A DNA stretch of 64,000 nt. Source: Deltaproteobacteria bacterium (GTDB lineage Bacteria > Myxococcota > Kuafuiibacteriia > Kuafuiibacteriales > Kuafuiibacteriaceae). The DNA is taken from the NCBI GenBank assembly GCA_016703535.1, contig JADJBV010000001.1, positions 5,322,001 to 5,386,000 of the forward strand, given 5' to 3'. This document shows, piece after piece, positions 23,350-31,803 of this stretch (position 1 is the stretch's first letter; the number at the start of each line of letters is the position of its first letter). The position numbers and the translations under genes were made by a program. The notes beneath the pieces are model-generated. The model did not search any database, was not told where the DNA came from, and worked only from the letters and a program-made list of their open reading frames with translations.

Positions 23350-25920
23350 TCAGGGGTGCAAGTTGACTTGCAGTGTGGTGGGTTCTTGGGGCCTGAGTTC
23401 GAAGGTCTGCTCCAGGAGTTGCTCGCGGCCGGCGACACCCTTCCAGGTGATCACGGCCCGGTATCGGCCGGGCGGGAGCTCTTGGAGCCGAACCTGCTCG
23501 ACGGCCCGATCGAGGGGTGCCCGAACCATCACCTTCGCCGCTGGCTTTCCGGGCCCGCTCACCTCCAACTCCAGATCCCCCAGGGCCTGGAGCCCAGGCG
23601 CCAGACGCAGGATCGCCCGGGTCTGAAGCTCGAAGAGCCCGAGGCGCCCCTCTTGGCCGTCGTGTCGGTAGCTGCGGACCCAAAGTTCGGGGCCGAGCTG
23701 CACCTCCGCTTGGTACACGCCAAAGGGGAGTGGGGTCTCGACCACAAACCGGCCCGCGCCGGAGTTCACCGCCTCGACCGAAGGGCCCGCTCCTCTTGGG
23801 CCGCGGAGCCAGAGGTGAGTGACGGGTCCCATTGCGCCGCTCCGCCAGCCGATCACCCGACCGCCCCTCGGCAAGACCAGCGTCGCTTCGGGTTGAGCCG
23901 AGGTGACGACCCGGCCGTGGCCGCGGGCGACGGCGGCCAACACCACGCCGGTGGGATCGAGTTGGTCGAGGACAAAGCGCCCATTCGCGTCGGCGTAACG
24001 TTGCTGGAGGCGCTCACCTTGCCCGGGGCTCCAACCCTCGACCCGGGCGCCGGGGATCGGGTGGCCTTCGGGCGAGACCACCTGGCCCCGGATCCCCGCC
24101 GCGGCCTCCATGCGGAGCCGATGGCTGCGGTGGGACTCGCCGTCGCCGGGCACGTCGAGTTCGGCGCGACGAAAGCCTGGCGCCGTGACCCACCCCCGGT
24201 ACCGAGCTCGCGGCGGCACCACGGCCAAGATCTCTCCACGGCTCGGGTCGATCCGCAGCTTGGCCCCCGGGGCGTCGTGGAACTCCACCTCGACCCGGGC
24301 CGGCGGCGGGCGCCCCGCGTAGTCGAGGCGGAGATCCAGGTGAACCAAAGGAGCGACCTTCAGCACCACGTGGTTCTGCTCTTGGGTGAGGGTGAGGTCC
24401 GCGGTCGTGCGACCCTGGTCCAAGAGGAGCTCCGTGCTCCCGGGGTGAAAGGCCTCCACCCGATAGCCACGCAGGGCCAAGTTCTTGATCAGGAAGTGGC
24501 CCCCGTCGTCGGCCGTCACCTCGCGCCGACCCCACACCTCCTCCGGGTTCGGTTTGGACCGGGGCCCCGGCAGGACCACCACCCGCCAACCCGAGGTGGG
24601 CACGCCGGGCGGAACTTGGATCTGCCCGGTCAAGGTCTGACCTTCATCGAGCACGATCGTCCGCTCGATCGGCCCGAGGAGATCGTAGCCGATCTGTTGG
24701 AGCGCGTAGCCCGGCGCGTCGATCTGGACCTGAAAGTGGCCGGCGGGCAACGCCCCGAGCTCCGCTTGGCCAAGTGGATTGGCCTTCACCCGCCGTAAGA
24801 CCGGTGGTGAGCCCCCCAGGGCCTCGACCTGGGCCGCCCGGATCGGGTGCCCTCGCGGATCGAGGAGGGTCAAGGTCAGGCGAGCGGCGCCCCCATAACG
24901 AGCCTGGATGGTCTGCACCGGAGGTTTGGCCTCGAGCTGCACCGGGACCTGAAGTTCGCCGTGCCGAGGTTCTTCGATCTTGAGGGCCCCGGTCCGGACG
25001 GTGACATCCCGAAAGATCACCCCACCCCGATCGTCGCTGCTCCTCGCGAGTTGGGGTGCCCAAGACGGTCGCACCATCGCGCGGGCGAGGGGCCGGCCCA
25101 GGTCATCTTCGATCCGCACCCGGACCTCGATCGGCGCCGGGAGTTTTTCGGGCTCGAGTTCGGTATCGCCGATCCCGGGTTCGTAGAGGCCCTCGCCGCG
25201 CAACCAGAGGGGGCGCCCCGGCACCTCGACCTGATGCCCGCCCTCATCGATGACGCTGAGTTCGGCCACCGCCGGCTCCCCGGGCAAAAGCGAGATCCCC
25301 GCACAACCGGGGCGGCTCCCGAGGGTGATCACCTCGCTGCTCGGGAGCGGGTAGAAAAAGACGCTGCGGCGCGGCTTGGGCCCCAAGCGGAGCAGGTCGA
25401 CCTTGACCACCAGGGCGCCATCGTCTCGAGCGGGCACGTAAAGATAGGTCGCCCGCTCCAGCTCCGAGCCGTCGAGCTCTTGTCGGCCGTGGCCGGCGGG
25501 GCTGGGCCGGTCGAGCAACAGCGGCGCGCTTTCGTCCGCCGCGGGCCCGATCACAAAGCCGATCGCCAACAACCCTTCGGGCGAAGGCGTGAGCAAAAGT
25601 TCGGGCGTTCGACTGCGCAGCTCCAGGAGGTACGTCCGTCCTGCCGCCAACCCACCCACCGGCTCGAGCCAAGCCTGGGCCATCGACTCGTCGCCCTCGA
25701 ACACCTGAGCGACCCGCAACCGGACCCGATGATCTCCAGCGACCAAGGTCGGATCTCGGGAGGCCAAAGTCCGAACCCACTGGGCTTGGGTCCCTCGACC
25801 CTCAAGTAAGATCCGACCGTTGCTCGGGAGCTGTCCGTTGTCAGGCCAGACCAACAGCTCGTTGGGGCAGGAGGATCCGAGGAGCTGGGCCAAGGTCCAC
25901 CACACCCCAACGGCCAACAT
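23350..25920 (-). CDS. Large exported protein with carboxypeptidase-regulatory-like domains
   Basis: An 856-residue protein with an N-terminal hydrophobic segment (MLAVGVWWTLAQLLGSSC) that could be a signal or lipoprotein peptide. The rest is a string of beta-sandwich modules; several match the carboxypeptidase regulatory-like pattern, for example LLDPRGHPIRAAQVEALGG, IRGQVVSPEGHPIPGARVEGWS with DANGRFVLDQL, and LPAGHFQVQIDAPGY. No enzymatic motif is seen. Such proteins are common as secreted or surface proteins in myxobacteria; the ligand is unknown. The last codons carry an exact GCAAG-N4-CTTGC palindrome at 23357-23372. Confidence 0.78.
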   Translation of the reverse strand: MLAVGVWWTLAQLLGSSCPNELLVWPDNGQLPSNGRILLEGRGTQAQWVRTLASRDPTLVAGDHRVRLRVAQVFEGDESMAQAWLEPVGGLAAGRTYLLELRSRTPELLLTPSPEGLLAIGFVIGPAADESAPLLLDRPSPAGHGRQELDGSELERATYLYVPARDDGALVVKVDLLRLGPKPRRSVFFYPLPSSEVITLGSRPGCAGISLLPGEPAVAELSVIDEGGHQVEVPGRPLWLRGEGLYEPGIGDTELEPEKLPAPIEVRVRIEDDLGRPLARAMVRPSWAPQLARSSDDRGGVIFRDVTVRTGALKIEEPRHGELQVPVQLEAKPPVQTIQARYGGAARLTLTLLDPRGHPIRAAQVEALGGSPPVLRRVKANPLGQAELGALPAGHFQVQIDAPGYALQQIGYDLLGPIERTIVLDEGQTLTGQIQVPPGVPTSGWRVVVLPGPRSKPNPEEVWGRREVTADDGGHFLIKNLALRGYRVEAFHPGSTELLLDQGRTTADLTLTQEQNHVVLKVAPLVHLDLRLDYAGRPPPARVEVEFHDAPGAKLRIDPSRGEILAVVPPRARYRGWVTAPGFRRAELDVPGDGESHRSHRLRMEAAAGIRGQVVSPEGHPIPGARVEGWSPGQGERLQQRYADANGRFVLDQLDPTGVVLAAVARGHGRVVTSAQPEATLVLPRGGRVIGWRSGAMGPVTHLWLRGPRGAGPSVEAVNSGAGRFVVETPLPFGVYQAEVQLGPELWVRSYRHDGQEGRLGLFELQTRAILRLAPGLQALGDLELEVSGPGKPAAKVMVRAPLDRAVEQVRLQELPPGRYRAVITWKGVAGREQLLEQTFELRPQEPTTLQVNLHP
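23357..23372. repeat. TGCAAG-N4-CTTGCA palindrome
   Basis: Exact copy with 6-base arms, spacer TTGA, within the last codons of the secreted protein gene (L-Q-V-N-L-H). Confidence 0.85.
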
Positions 25921-26001
25921 GCGCCAGAGCCTACGCCCCTCGAGGCCCGTTGACGAGCCGTCCAGCCCCGCCGTGGTGGCCTCGGCGCCAATCGGAATCG
26001 A

Positions 26002-28248
26002 TCAGCACTTCTGCAGCTGCACCGGGACGTATTTGTGGAACGGGGTGGCGGCGATCGGATCCCGGTGGTTGCTATCGGTGAGGCGGTTGAGCACCGGCCC
26101 ACTGGTCTTCTCACCATATTGAAGCCCGTACCCGTGGGGGAGCGTCACCACGCCGCGGCGCAGGGTGTCCGAGCGGCTGATGGTTACCTCGACCTCACCC
26201 CGGGCCGAACGGCACACCGCTCGATCCCCGTCGGCGAGCCCCAGGGCATCGGCGTCGGCCGGGTGGATGCAGAGGGCGCCGTCCGGATCTTTCTTCCGCC
26301 ACTCCGGGTTTCGGTAGATGGTGTTGGCGTTGTAGGCCCGGCGTTCGCCGGCGATCAGCACGAAAGGAAACTGCGGATCAGGTTCAGGCTCCGCCGCCAG
26401 CGCCCGAAGCGCCGCCAACATCTCGGGGACCTCGAGGTGGATCTTACCGTCGGGGTAACGCAGGAAACTCCAGGTGTCGGTGTACTCGTGGCGCGACAAC
26501 AAGGTGCCGGAGCTGGACTCGAGGATCGCCTGGAACAAGGCCTCACCCAGGGCCCGACCTCGCCCTTGGTGACCGGCCCGCTCCACCGCGGCCCGATGTC
26601 TCTTGACGTAGCCGTGGGCCAAGAACCAGAGCGGCGCAGCGGCCTGGGCTCCCTCTGGGAGGGCCCGGCCCAAGGTCCGATAGAGCACGTGGGCCCCGTA
26701 CCGCCGGAGCTTCTTGTCGCGGGCCAACTTGGCGCCGATCGCCGCCATGAAGAGGCCGAGCTGGGGCACCTTTCGATCGAGCTTGGCGATCTGCTCGAGG
26801 ATCGGGAAGCGGGCCGGCAGCTCTCCCATCTGCTCCAGGAGCCGGCCGTAGATCTCGGGTTCGGGCAGACACTCTCCTTTGGGCGGCAGGATCGGCTTTC
26901 GCAGGTGAAAGCCGTTTTCCGGGAAGTCCAGGTTGAAGCCGGTGGCCTCCCACTTCTCGAACTGGGAGGCGGCGGGCAAGACGTAGTGGGCGAGGCGCGC
27001 GCTTTCGGTCATCGCCACGTCCACCACCACCAACAACTCCAACTTCTTGAAGGCGGCCTCGTAGGCTTGGGTGTCGGCGCCGCTGACCATCGGGTTGGCG
27101 CTGTCGATGAACAAAGCCCGCACCCGCTCGGGGTGTTGGTTGTTGATCTCGGCGGGCAAGACGTTCGGCGGGTAGAGTTTGCCGATCGCCGGCATGTCGG
27201 TGAGCACCGTGCGTAGGTTCTTGGGGCCCTCGTCGGAGTGGCCGATCAGCGGCATGAACAGCGAGTGGAAGTTGTTTCCGCCCTTTTTGCCCAGGTTGCC
27301 GGTCAACAGGAAGAGCAACTTCTCCAAGTAAGAGTTGAGGGTGGAGTGCAAGCTTTGTTGCAGCCCCAGATCGATCCGCACACAAGCGGCCTCCGCCTTG
27401 GCGAAGTCGTGGGTCACCTTGAGCACGTCGGCCATCGGAACCCCGGCCCGGGCCACGAAGGCCTCGATCGGGATCCCGCTCAACACCTCTCGGAGCGCCT
27501 CGAAGCCAGTGGTGCGCTCTCGAATGAAGTCTTCATCCACCAGGCCGTCTCGCACCATGATCGCCAACATGGCGCTCAACAAGAAGGCGTCGGTGCTGGG
27601 CTTCACTTGCAGGTGGACGTCGGCCAAGGCGGCGGTTTCGGTGCGCTTCGGATCGATGACCGCCATCTTGCGGCCCGTCTTTTTGCCCAGGTCTCGCACC
27701 ACGTCCCGGGCGTTCCGGATCCCATGGGCCTGCCAAGGGTTGGTGCCGATGAACAAGACGTAGTCGGCGTGGTCGATGTCTTCGGTGATGTGGCAGGTCT
27801 GATGGCCAAACAGCCGGCCGTTCACCCAGAAGTCGCCCGTCTTTTCTTGGGCCAAGGCGCTGTAGAGGTAGCGACTGCCCATGGCCGCCAACATCGCCGA
27901 GCTGAAGGCCCCGCCCAGGTGGTTGCCTTGGCCGCCGCCGCCGTAGAAGGCGAAGGCCTTGCCGCCGTGATCGGCCCGGACCTGCTTGAGCTTGGCGGCG
28001 ATCTCGGACAACGCCGTGTCCCAGCTGACCCGCTCGAAGGTGCCGTCGGGCTTCTTGCGCAAAGGATGGGTCAAGCGTTCGTCGTGGTTTTGGTAGTAGT
28101 CGAGGCGGGCCGCCTTTTGACAGAGGTAGCCGGCGGAGATCGGGCTCTTTTCGTCGCCGCGGATCTTCACCAGGTGACCGTCTTCGACGTCGACCTCGAT
28201 GCCGCAGTTGCGGGAGCAGAGGATGCAGGCTGTGGAGTGGGTGGTCAT
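26002..28248 (-). CDS. Molybdopterin-dependent oxidoreductase with N-terminal 4Fe-4S site
   Basis: A 748-residue enzyme of the DMSO-reductase/formate-dehydrogenase-like superfamily. Cysteines 8, 11, 15 and 43 (ACILCSRNC...GYLC) form the 4Fe-4S site. Typical cofactor-binding stretches follow: VLFIGTNPWQAHGIRNARDV, AVIDPKRTETAALADVHLQVKPSTDAFLL, and near the C-terminus PEWRKKDPDGALCIHPADADALGLADGDRAVCRSARGEV. No Tat signal is present, so it should be cytoplasmic. It overlaps the TetR gene by ATGA and is probably controlled by it. The substrate is not deducible. Confidence 0.88.
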   Translation of the reverse strand: MTTHSTACILCSRNCGIEVDVEDGHLVKIRGDEKSPISAGYLCQKAARLDYYQNHDERLTHPLRKKPDGTFERVSWDTALSEIAAKLKQVRADHGGKAFAFYGGGGQGNHLGGAFSSAMLAAMGSRYLYSALAQEKTGDFWVNGRLFGHQTCHITEDIDHADYVLFIGTNPWQAHGIRNARDVVRDLGKKTGRKMAVIDPKRTETAALADVHLQVKPSTDAFLLSAMLAIMVRDGLVDEDFIRERTTGFEALREVLSGIPIEAFVARAGVPMADVLKVTHDFAKAEAACVRIDLGLQQSLHSTLNSYLEKLLFLLTGNLGKKGGNNFHSLFMPLIGHSDEGPKNLRTVLTDMPAIGKLYPPNVLPAEINNQHPERVRALFIDSANPMVSGADTQAYEAAFKKLELLVVVDVAMTESARLAHYVLPAASQFEKWEATGFNLDFPENGFHLRKPILPPKGECLPEPEIYGRLLEQMGELPARFPILEQIAKLDRKVPQLGLFMAAIGAKLARDKKLRRYGAHVLYRTLGRALPEGAQAAAPLWFLAHGYVKRHRAAVERAGHQGRGRALGEALFQAILESSSGTLLSRHEYTDTWSFLRYPDGKIHLEVPEMLAALRALAAEPEPDPQFPFVLIAGERRAYNANTIYRNPEWRKKDPDGALCIHPADADALGLADGDRAVCRSARGEVEVTISRSDTLRRGVVTLPHGYGLQYGEKTSGPVLNRLTDSNHRDPIAATPFHKYVPVQLQKC

Positions 28249-28835
28249 TGAGTGTCCTCCGCGACCGCGAAGCGGCGGCACGCGAGCAAGATCCGATCAG
28301 AGAGCTCCTTGCTCTTGACGGCGCGAGAGAGGGTGAGACCGCCGACCAACAACGCGGCCAAAGCCAACGCCCGATCGCGGCGGGTCAGGCCGGTGGCGGG
28401 CCGATCCGGGAGGTGGGGCTCGAAGTCGTCGACGATCTGCCGGAACAGGACCTCGAAGTCCGCCTTGGTCTCGTCGCTCTGCCGCGCCAACTCGGGGGCC
28501 AAGGCCGGCAGGGCACAACCTTCGGCCGGGTGATCCCGGTGAACCCGAGACAGATAACGCCGAGCCACCTCGGCCACGAAGGAGACGCCGCGGGTGTCTT
28601 CTAGACCCGAAAGCAACATGGCCCGGGTCTGGAGGAGGGAACGCCGGAAGACCTCGGCGAAGAGGGCCTCTTTGGACTCGAAGTGGGCGTAGAAGCCGCC
28701 GACCGTCAGCTCCGACTCGGCCATGAGCCCTTGGATCCCCGTGGCGGCGAAGCCTTGGCCCCGAAACAGGCGCCCCGCGTTCTCCAGGATCTTCTGCCGG
28801 GTCTGGGCCTTTCGTTCGGGTCCGTAGCGGCTCAC
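28245..28835 (-). CDS. TetR family transcriptional regulator
   Basis: A 196-residue repressor. The N-terminal helix-turn-helix spans about residues 10-57 (TRQKILENAGRLFRGQGFAATGIQGLMAESELTVGGFYAHF), the TetR signature. The C-terminal ligand domain is of the AcrR/TetR_C type. The GTG start at 28835 sits only three bases from a 22-base near-perfect palindrome (28839-28860), and no ribosome binding site fits between them, so a leaderless autoregulated transcript is likely. It is the first gene of an operon with the molybdopterin oxidoreductase (ATGA overlap) and probably also regulates the divergent diiron enzyme gene at 28948. Confidence 0.9.
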   Translation of the reverse strand: MSRYGPERKAQTRQKILENAGRLFRGQGFAATGIQGLMAESELTVGGFYAHFESKEALFAEVFRRSLLQTRAMLLSGLEDTRGVSFVAEVARRYLSRVHRDHPAEGCALPALAPELARQSDETKADFEVLFRQIVDDFEPHLPDRPATGLTRRDRALALAALLVGGLTLSRAVKSKELSDRILLACRRFAVAEDTQ

Positions 28836-28838
28836 ACT

Positions 28839-28860
28839 TTATATTATGGCCACAATATAA
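28839..28860. promoter_or_regulatory. TetR operator, 22-base palindrome
   Basis: Arms TTATATT and AATATAA flank ATGGCCAC, whose core TGGCCA is itself palindromic; only one base pair breaks the 22-base symmetry. It is strongly A+T-rich in a G+C-rich region, lies between divergent genes, and directly abuts the tetR start. It overlaps a plausible -10 region for the minus-strand operon. Confidence 0.75.
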
Positions 28861-28947
28861 TCGGCCACACAACCCGGGGGACCGTCGGTCAGCGACCAAG
28901 TGTCCCGTTCCAGGCAACATTCCCGGCCCCTGGCCGATACCCGGCCC

Positions 28948-30483
28948 ATGTCGTGGGAGGTGCAGCGGGGCCGGAACCAGCCGGCCGTCGAACCGTCGAT
29001 CTTGGTCCGAGCCGAGCCCACGCCAACGCTTTCGCCGAAGGGGGATGTGCCCCTGGGCGAGGTGTCCCCGGAGGTCCTCCAGAGCCTGAGCGCCGAACCA
29101 AAGGTGACCGGGGCCAAGGCTCATCAACTCCGGGGCCGCCCCCGGCCCACCGACGACGTGGCGGTGGGTTTGGCGTGGCAGTTTCAGCAGCTGGTCGGCA
29201 CCGGCCCACTGCCGAACGCCGCCGAGCTGGAGGCCAAGGCCCAGAGCTTGGAGGATCGGGCCTTCGAGGTCTTGGCGATCCTCACGCCTCAGAAGATCGG
29301 CGCCGCCGAGGCGGCCTTCGACACCTGGTTCACCGAGGTCGAGGCCAAGTCCCAGCGGGGCGAAAAGCTCGACGCCCTCGAACACCTGACCATCCTCCAC
29401 ATCCTCAAAGAGCAGCTCTTCAACAAGCAGCCAGAGCTCGCGGCGTATTTGCCGCGCCTGGAGGTGGTGCTCGGCGCTTCGGATCGACACTTCGCCGGGA
29501 AAGAGCGGCCCCTCGCCCAAGCGCTGAAGGAGGGCCTGCCGCGCCGGGTGATCCGGGCCGAGAGCAAAGACGCCCAGAAGATCCACGCGGCCATCTTCAC
29601 CCCCAAGGAGCCGGGCTTCGCTGCGGTGATGGCCGGGCTGGTCAAGGACTACGTGCCTGGACCCGAGGCCGCGTTGGTGGCGGCGGGCATCTTGGCTTCC
29701 CTCTTCAGCGGCGCTGGCGTCGAGCTCTTGGCCGGCGCCGTCCACGGTTATCTCCTGGCCACTTTGATCGAACACGCGATCCACGAACACATCGGTCACG
29801 CGTCCAACAAGACGCTGGAGAAGCTCGACGGGATCCTGGGGCGCTTCGGGCCGATCGGCCGGGCCATCAAGGAGGGCATCGAGTCGACCCGCTTCTCCCA
29901 CGCGGTCATCCACCACGGCAGCTACGCCGGCAGCTACGTGGATCGCTTCGCACCTCGAGAGGCGGCCTTGCCCAAAGAGGAGATCGAGCGCCGTCGGGCG
30001 GAGAAGAAGGCCACCCTAGAAGACAAGGCCAGCGCCCGGGGCCCGGCCGACGTCGAGCAGCTGAAGCTCTCCGACTACGGCCGGAAGTTGGCCCACGCGC
30101 TCCGCAACGCTCTGACGGTCGCGCCCGTGACCGCGTTGGTAACGCTGTTCTCGGGGGCCATCGCCAACGCCGCCGGCGCCGACCTGGGAGGTCTCTTCTT
30201 GGCCTCTTCGGTGTTGACCTCGCTGATCTTCATCCCGGCCTCCAACTATCTGCATCCTTATCTGCACATGACCAAAGAAGAGGCCTTCGAGCAGGCCGGC
30301 CCGGTGATGCGACGTTTCCTCGAGACCGACTACGTGGCCCACGTGGCCCGCAACCACTACGTCCATCATCGGGACGCCCAGGTGAACCAGAACCTGGTGG
30401 CCGGCGCCGACTACGCCTTGGGTTATAAGGCGAGTGGGGTCGACGTCATCGTGGCCCTCCGCAAGCTGGGCACCTTCTACTGA
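28948..30483 (+). CDS. Diiron fatty-acid-hydroxylase/sterol-desaturase-like protein with long N-terminal extension
   Basis: A 511-residue protein. Histidine clusters match the membrane diiron hydroxylase pattern: His276/279/281/284 (EHAIHEHIGH), His318/322/323 (HAVIHH), His436/440 (HPYLH) and His470/473/474 (NHYVHHRDAQVNQN). Hydrophobic segments lie at about 232-270 and 380-430. Family members hydroxylate or desaturate acyl chains or sterols with O2. Residues 1-225 are a soluble, charged region that I cannot place. ATG 28948 is preferred to GTG 28900. The gene diverges from the tetR operon across the palindromic operator. Confidence 0.72.
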   Translation: MSWEVQRGRNQPAVEPSILVRAEPTPTLSPKGDVPLGEVSPEVLQSLSAEPKVTGAKAHQLRGRPRPTDDVAVGLAWQFQQLVGTGPLPNAAELEAKAQSLEDRAFEVLAILTPQKIGAAEAAFDTWFTEVEAKSQRGEKLDALEHLTILHILKEQLFNKQPELAAYLPRLEVVLGASDRHFAGKERPLAQALKEGLPRRVIRAESKDAQKIHAAIFTPKEPGFAAVMAGLVKDYVPGPEAALVAAGILASLFSGAGVELLAGAVHGYLLATLIEHAIHEHIGHASNKTLEKLDGILGRFGPIGRAIKEGIESTRFSHAVIHHGSYAGSYVDRFAPREAALPKEEIERRRAEKKATLEDKASARGPADVEQLKLSDYGRKLAHALRNALTVAPVTALVTLFSGAIANAAGADLGGLFLASSVLTSLIFIPASNYLHPYLHMTKEEAFEQAGPVMRRFLETDYVAHVARNHYVHHRDAQVNQNLVAGADYALGYKASGVDVIVALRKLGTFY

Positions 30484-30504
30484 ATATACGGCGACACCCG
30501 GACC

Positions 30505-31491
30505 TCAGAAGGCCACGCCGAAGGCCCCCCCCGGGCTGACGATGGTATCGGCGCCTTCGATCTGGAGCGTCGAGAACTCGGCGATGGCGAACATGTTCAC
30601 GCCCAGGCCGGCCGCAAACTCCACCGCGATGTACGGGCGCGTGGCGTAGGCGACCAAGCCGGGCGGGATGCCTTTGCCTTGGATGACGCCCGCCAAGTGG
30701 AGCGTGACGTCACAGCCTGCGGTCCACTTCAATCGTTCGGTCCCGAAGCTGGCCATCAAGCCGCCGTTGCCGCCGACCAGGACCAAACTCACGCCATTGC
30801 GGAGGATGTGGTACTCATTGGCCTGCACCCGAGCCGCCAAGCTGAAGGCCGAGCCGGTGTAGAGGTGGAAGCGGGCCCCGACGGCCAGCTCGTTGATCGA
30901 GACCTGGGTCCGCACCTGGGCGTCGATCGACAACACCCGACTGAGGCCGAACACATAGTGGAACTGGGCATAGAGGCGGTCGTTGTAGGCGCCGGCGATG
31001 CCCGCCGCGGAGCCATTTTCTCCGGGTCCTTCCGCCGCCAAGACCAGGGCGGCTTTGGCGCTGGTGGGGTCCGGGGTTGAGTGGGCGGTCACGGCCGAGA
31101 CCGGGCTGGTCGGCGATGCCGCCGGTGCACTCGCCAACACCGGGCTCGGTGTGGGTGCGTTCAGCGCGACGCCGATGGTGATCGAGAACTTGAAGCGGCC
31201 CTTGGCGCTGTCGATGGTGAACAGCAGCTGATCGCCCGCCCTCACCCGCTTCAAGAAGCTCTCGATGGCCGCGTCCGTCGACATCGTCAAGTCGTCGATC
31301 TCGACGATGACGTCGCCCGGCTTGACGTAGGGGGCCAAGGGGCTGCTGGGCTCGAGGGCCACGATCCGGAGCCCTGAGGGCATGGCTTCGGTGCGAGTCC
31401 CAAGGCGGGCCTCCGCGGTGGGCCCGCCGAAGGCGGACGAGGCGGCCAAGAAGGTGGTGGTGATCAGGGCGAGAGTGAGTGGGGCGTTCAT
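30505..31491 (-). CDS. Exported PDZ-domain protein
   Basis: A 328-residue protein with a clear signal peptide (MNAPLTLALITTTFLAASSAFG). Residues about 35-105 form a PDZ domain (GLRIVALEPSSPLAPYVKPGDVIVEIDDLTM...). A Pro/Ala/Ser/Thr linker follows, then a C-terminal region of alternating hydrophobic strands (ARFHLYTGSAFSLAARVQANEYHIL) that looks like an outer-membrane or beta-sandwich domain. No protease domain is present. The ATG 31491 has an AAGGAG ribosome binding site; the frame is open upstream through a tandem repeat, which is not coding. Function unknown. Confidence 0.78.
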   Translation of the reverse strand: MNAPLTLALITTTFLAASSAFGGPTAEARLGTRTEAMPSGLRIVALEPSSPLAPYVKPGDVIVEIDDLTMSTDAAIESFLKRVRAGDQLLFTIDSAKGRFKFSITIGVALNAPTPSPVLASAPAASPTSPVSAVTAHSTPDPTSAKAALVLAAEGPGENGSAAGIAGAYNDRLYAQFHYVFGLSRVLSIDAQVRTQVSINELAVGARFHLYTGSAFSLAARVQANEYHILRNGVSLVLVGGNGGLMASFGTERLKWTAGCDVTLHLAGVIQGKGIPPGLVAYATRPYIAVEFAAGLGVNMFAIAEFSTLQIEGADTIVSPGGAFGVAF

Positions 31492-31803
31492 ATGGGCGGG
31501 CTCCTTGTACGGACCCAATCGCAACTGCTGTGCCGACACCCCCAAGCCCTGATGACCAAAGGAAATCCGTTGCGGCCGTCCGGCGGAAGGCGTCCGGCCC
31601 GGACGAATCCGGACGAATCCGGACGAATCCGGACGAATCCGGACGCCCTGAACGGTACGAAGCGAGCCCTGAACGAAGGGATCAGTCGCTCGGGGTCTCA
31701 CGATGGGGCTGGGGGGCTCGTTCTCAGGACGAGCCACGGCCTCGCGAGCGTGCTCGGCATCAGGGCTTGGGTATTGGCTCGCGTTGAGCGCGCCGCCCCA
31801 CCC
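31492..31803. other. Intergenic, 312 bases
   Basis: No gene is supported. The stretch lies upstream of the PDZ protein gene and downstream of the sigma factor gene, both on the minus strand. It holds the promoter/leader of the PDZ gene, a 10-base tandem repeat (31601-31640) and a repeated CCTGAACG element around 31647-31680. I see no terminator hairpin followed by T residues. Confidence 0.5.
31601..31640. repeat. Four tandem copies of GGACGAATCC
   Basis: Four perfect 10-base units in a row, followed by the first five bases of a fifth. It lies about 110 bases upstream of the PDZ gene start. Each unit contains a GGA...TCC inverted motif. Confidence 0.9.

Noticed and set aside
26002..28248. Specific naming of the molybdopterin enzyme as formate dehydrogenase
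   Set aside because: No selenocysteine or formate-specific context is visible, and the superfamily is too broad for this.
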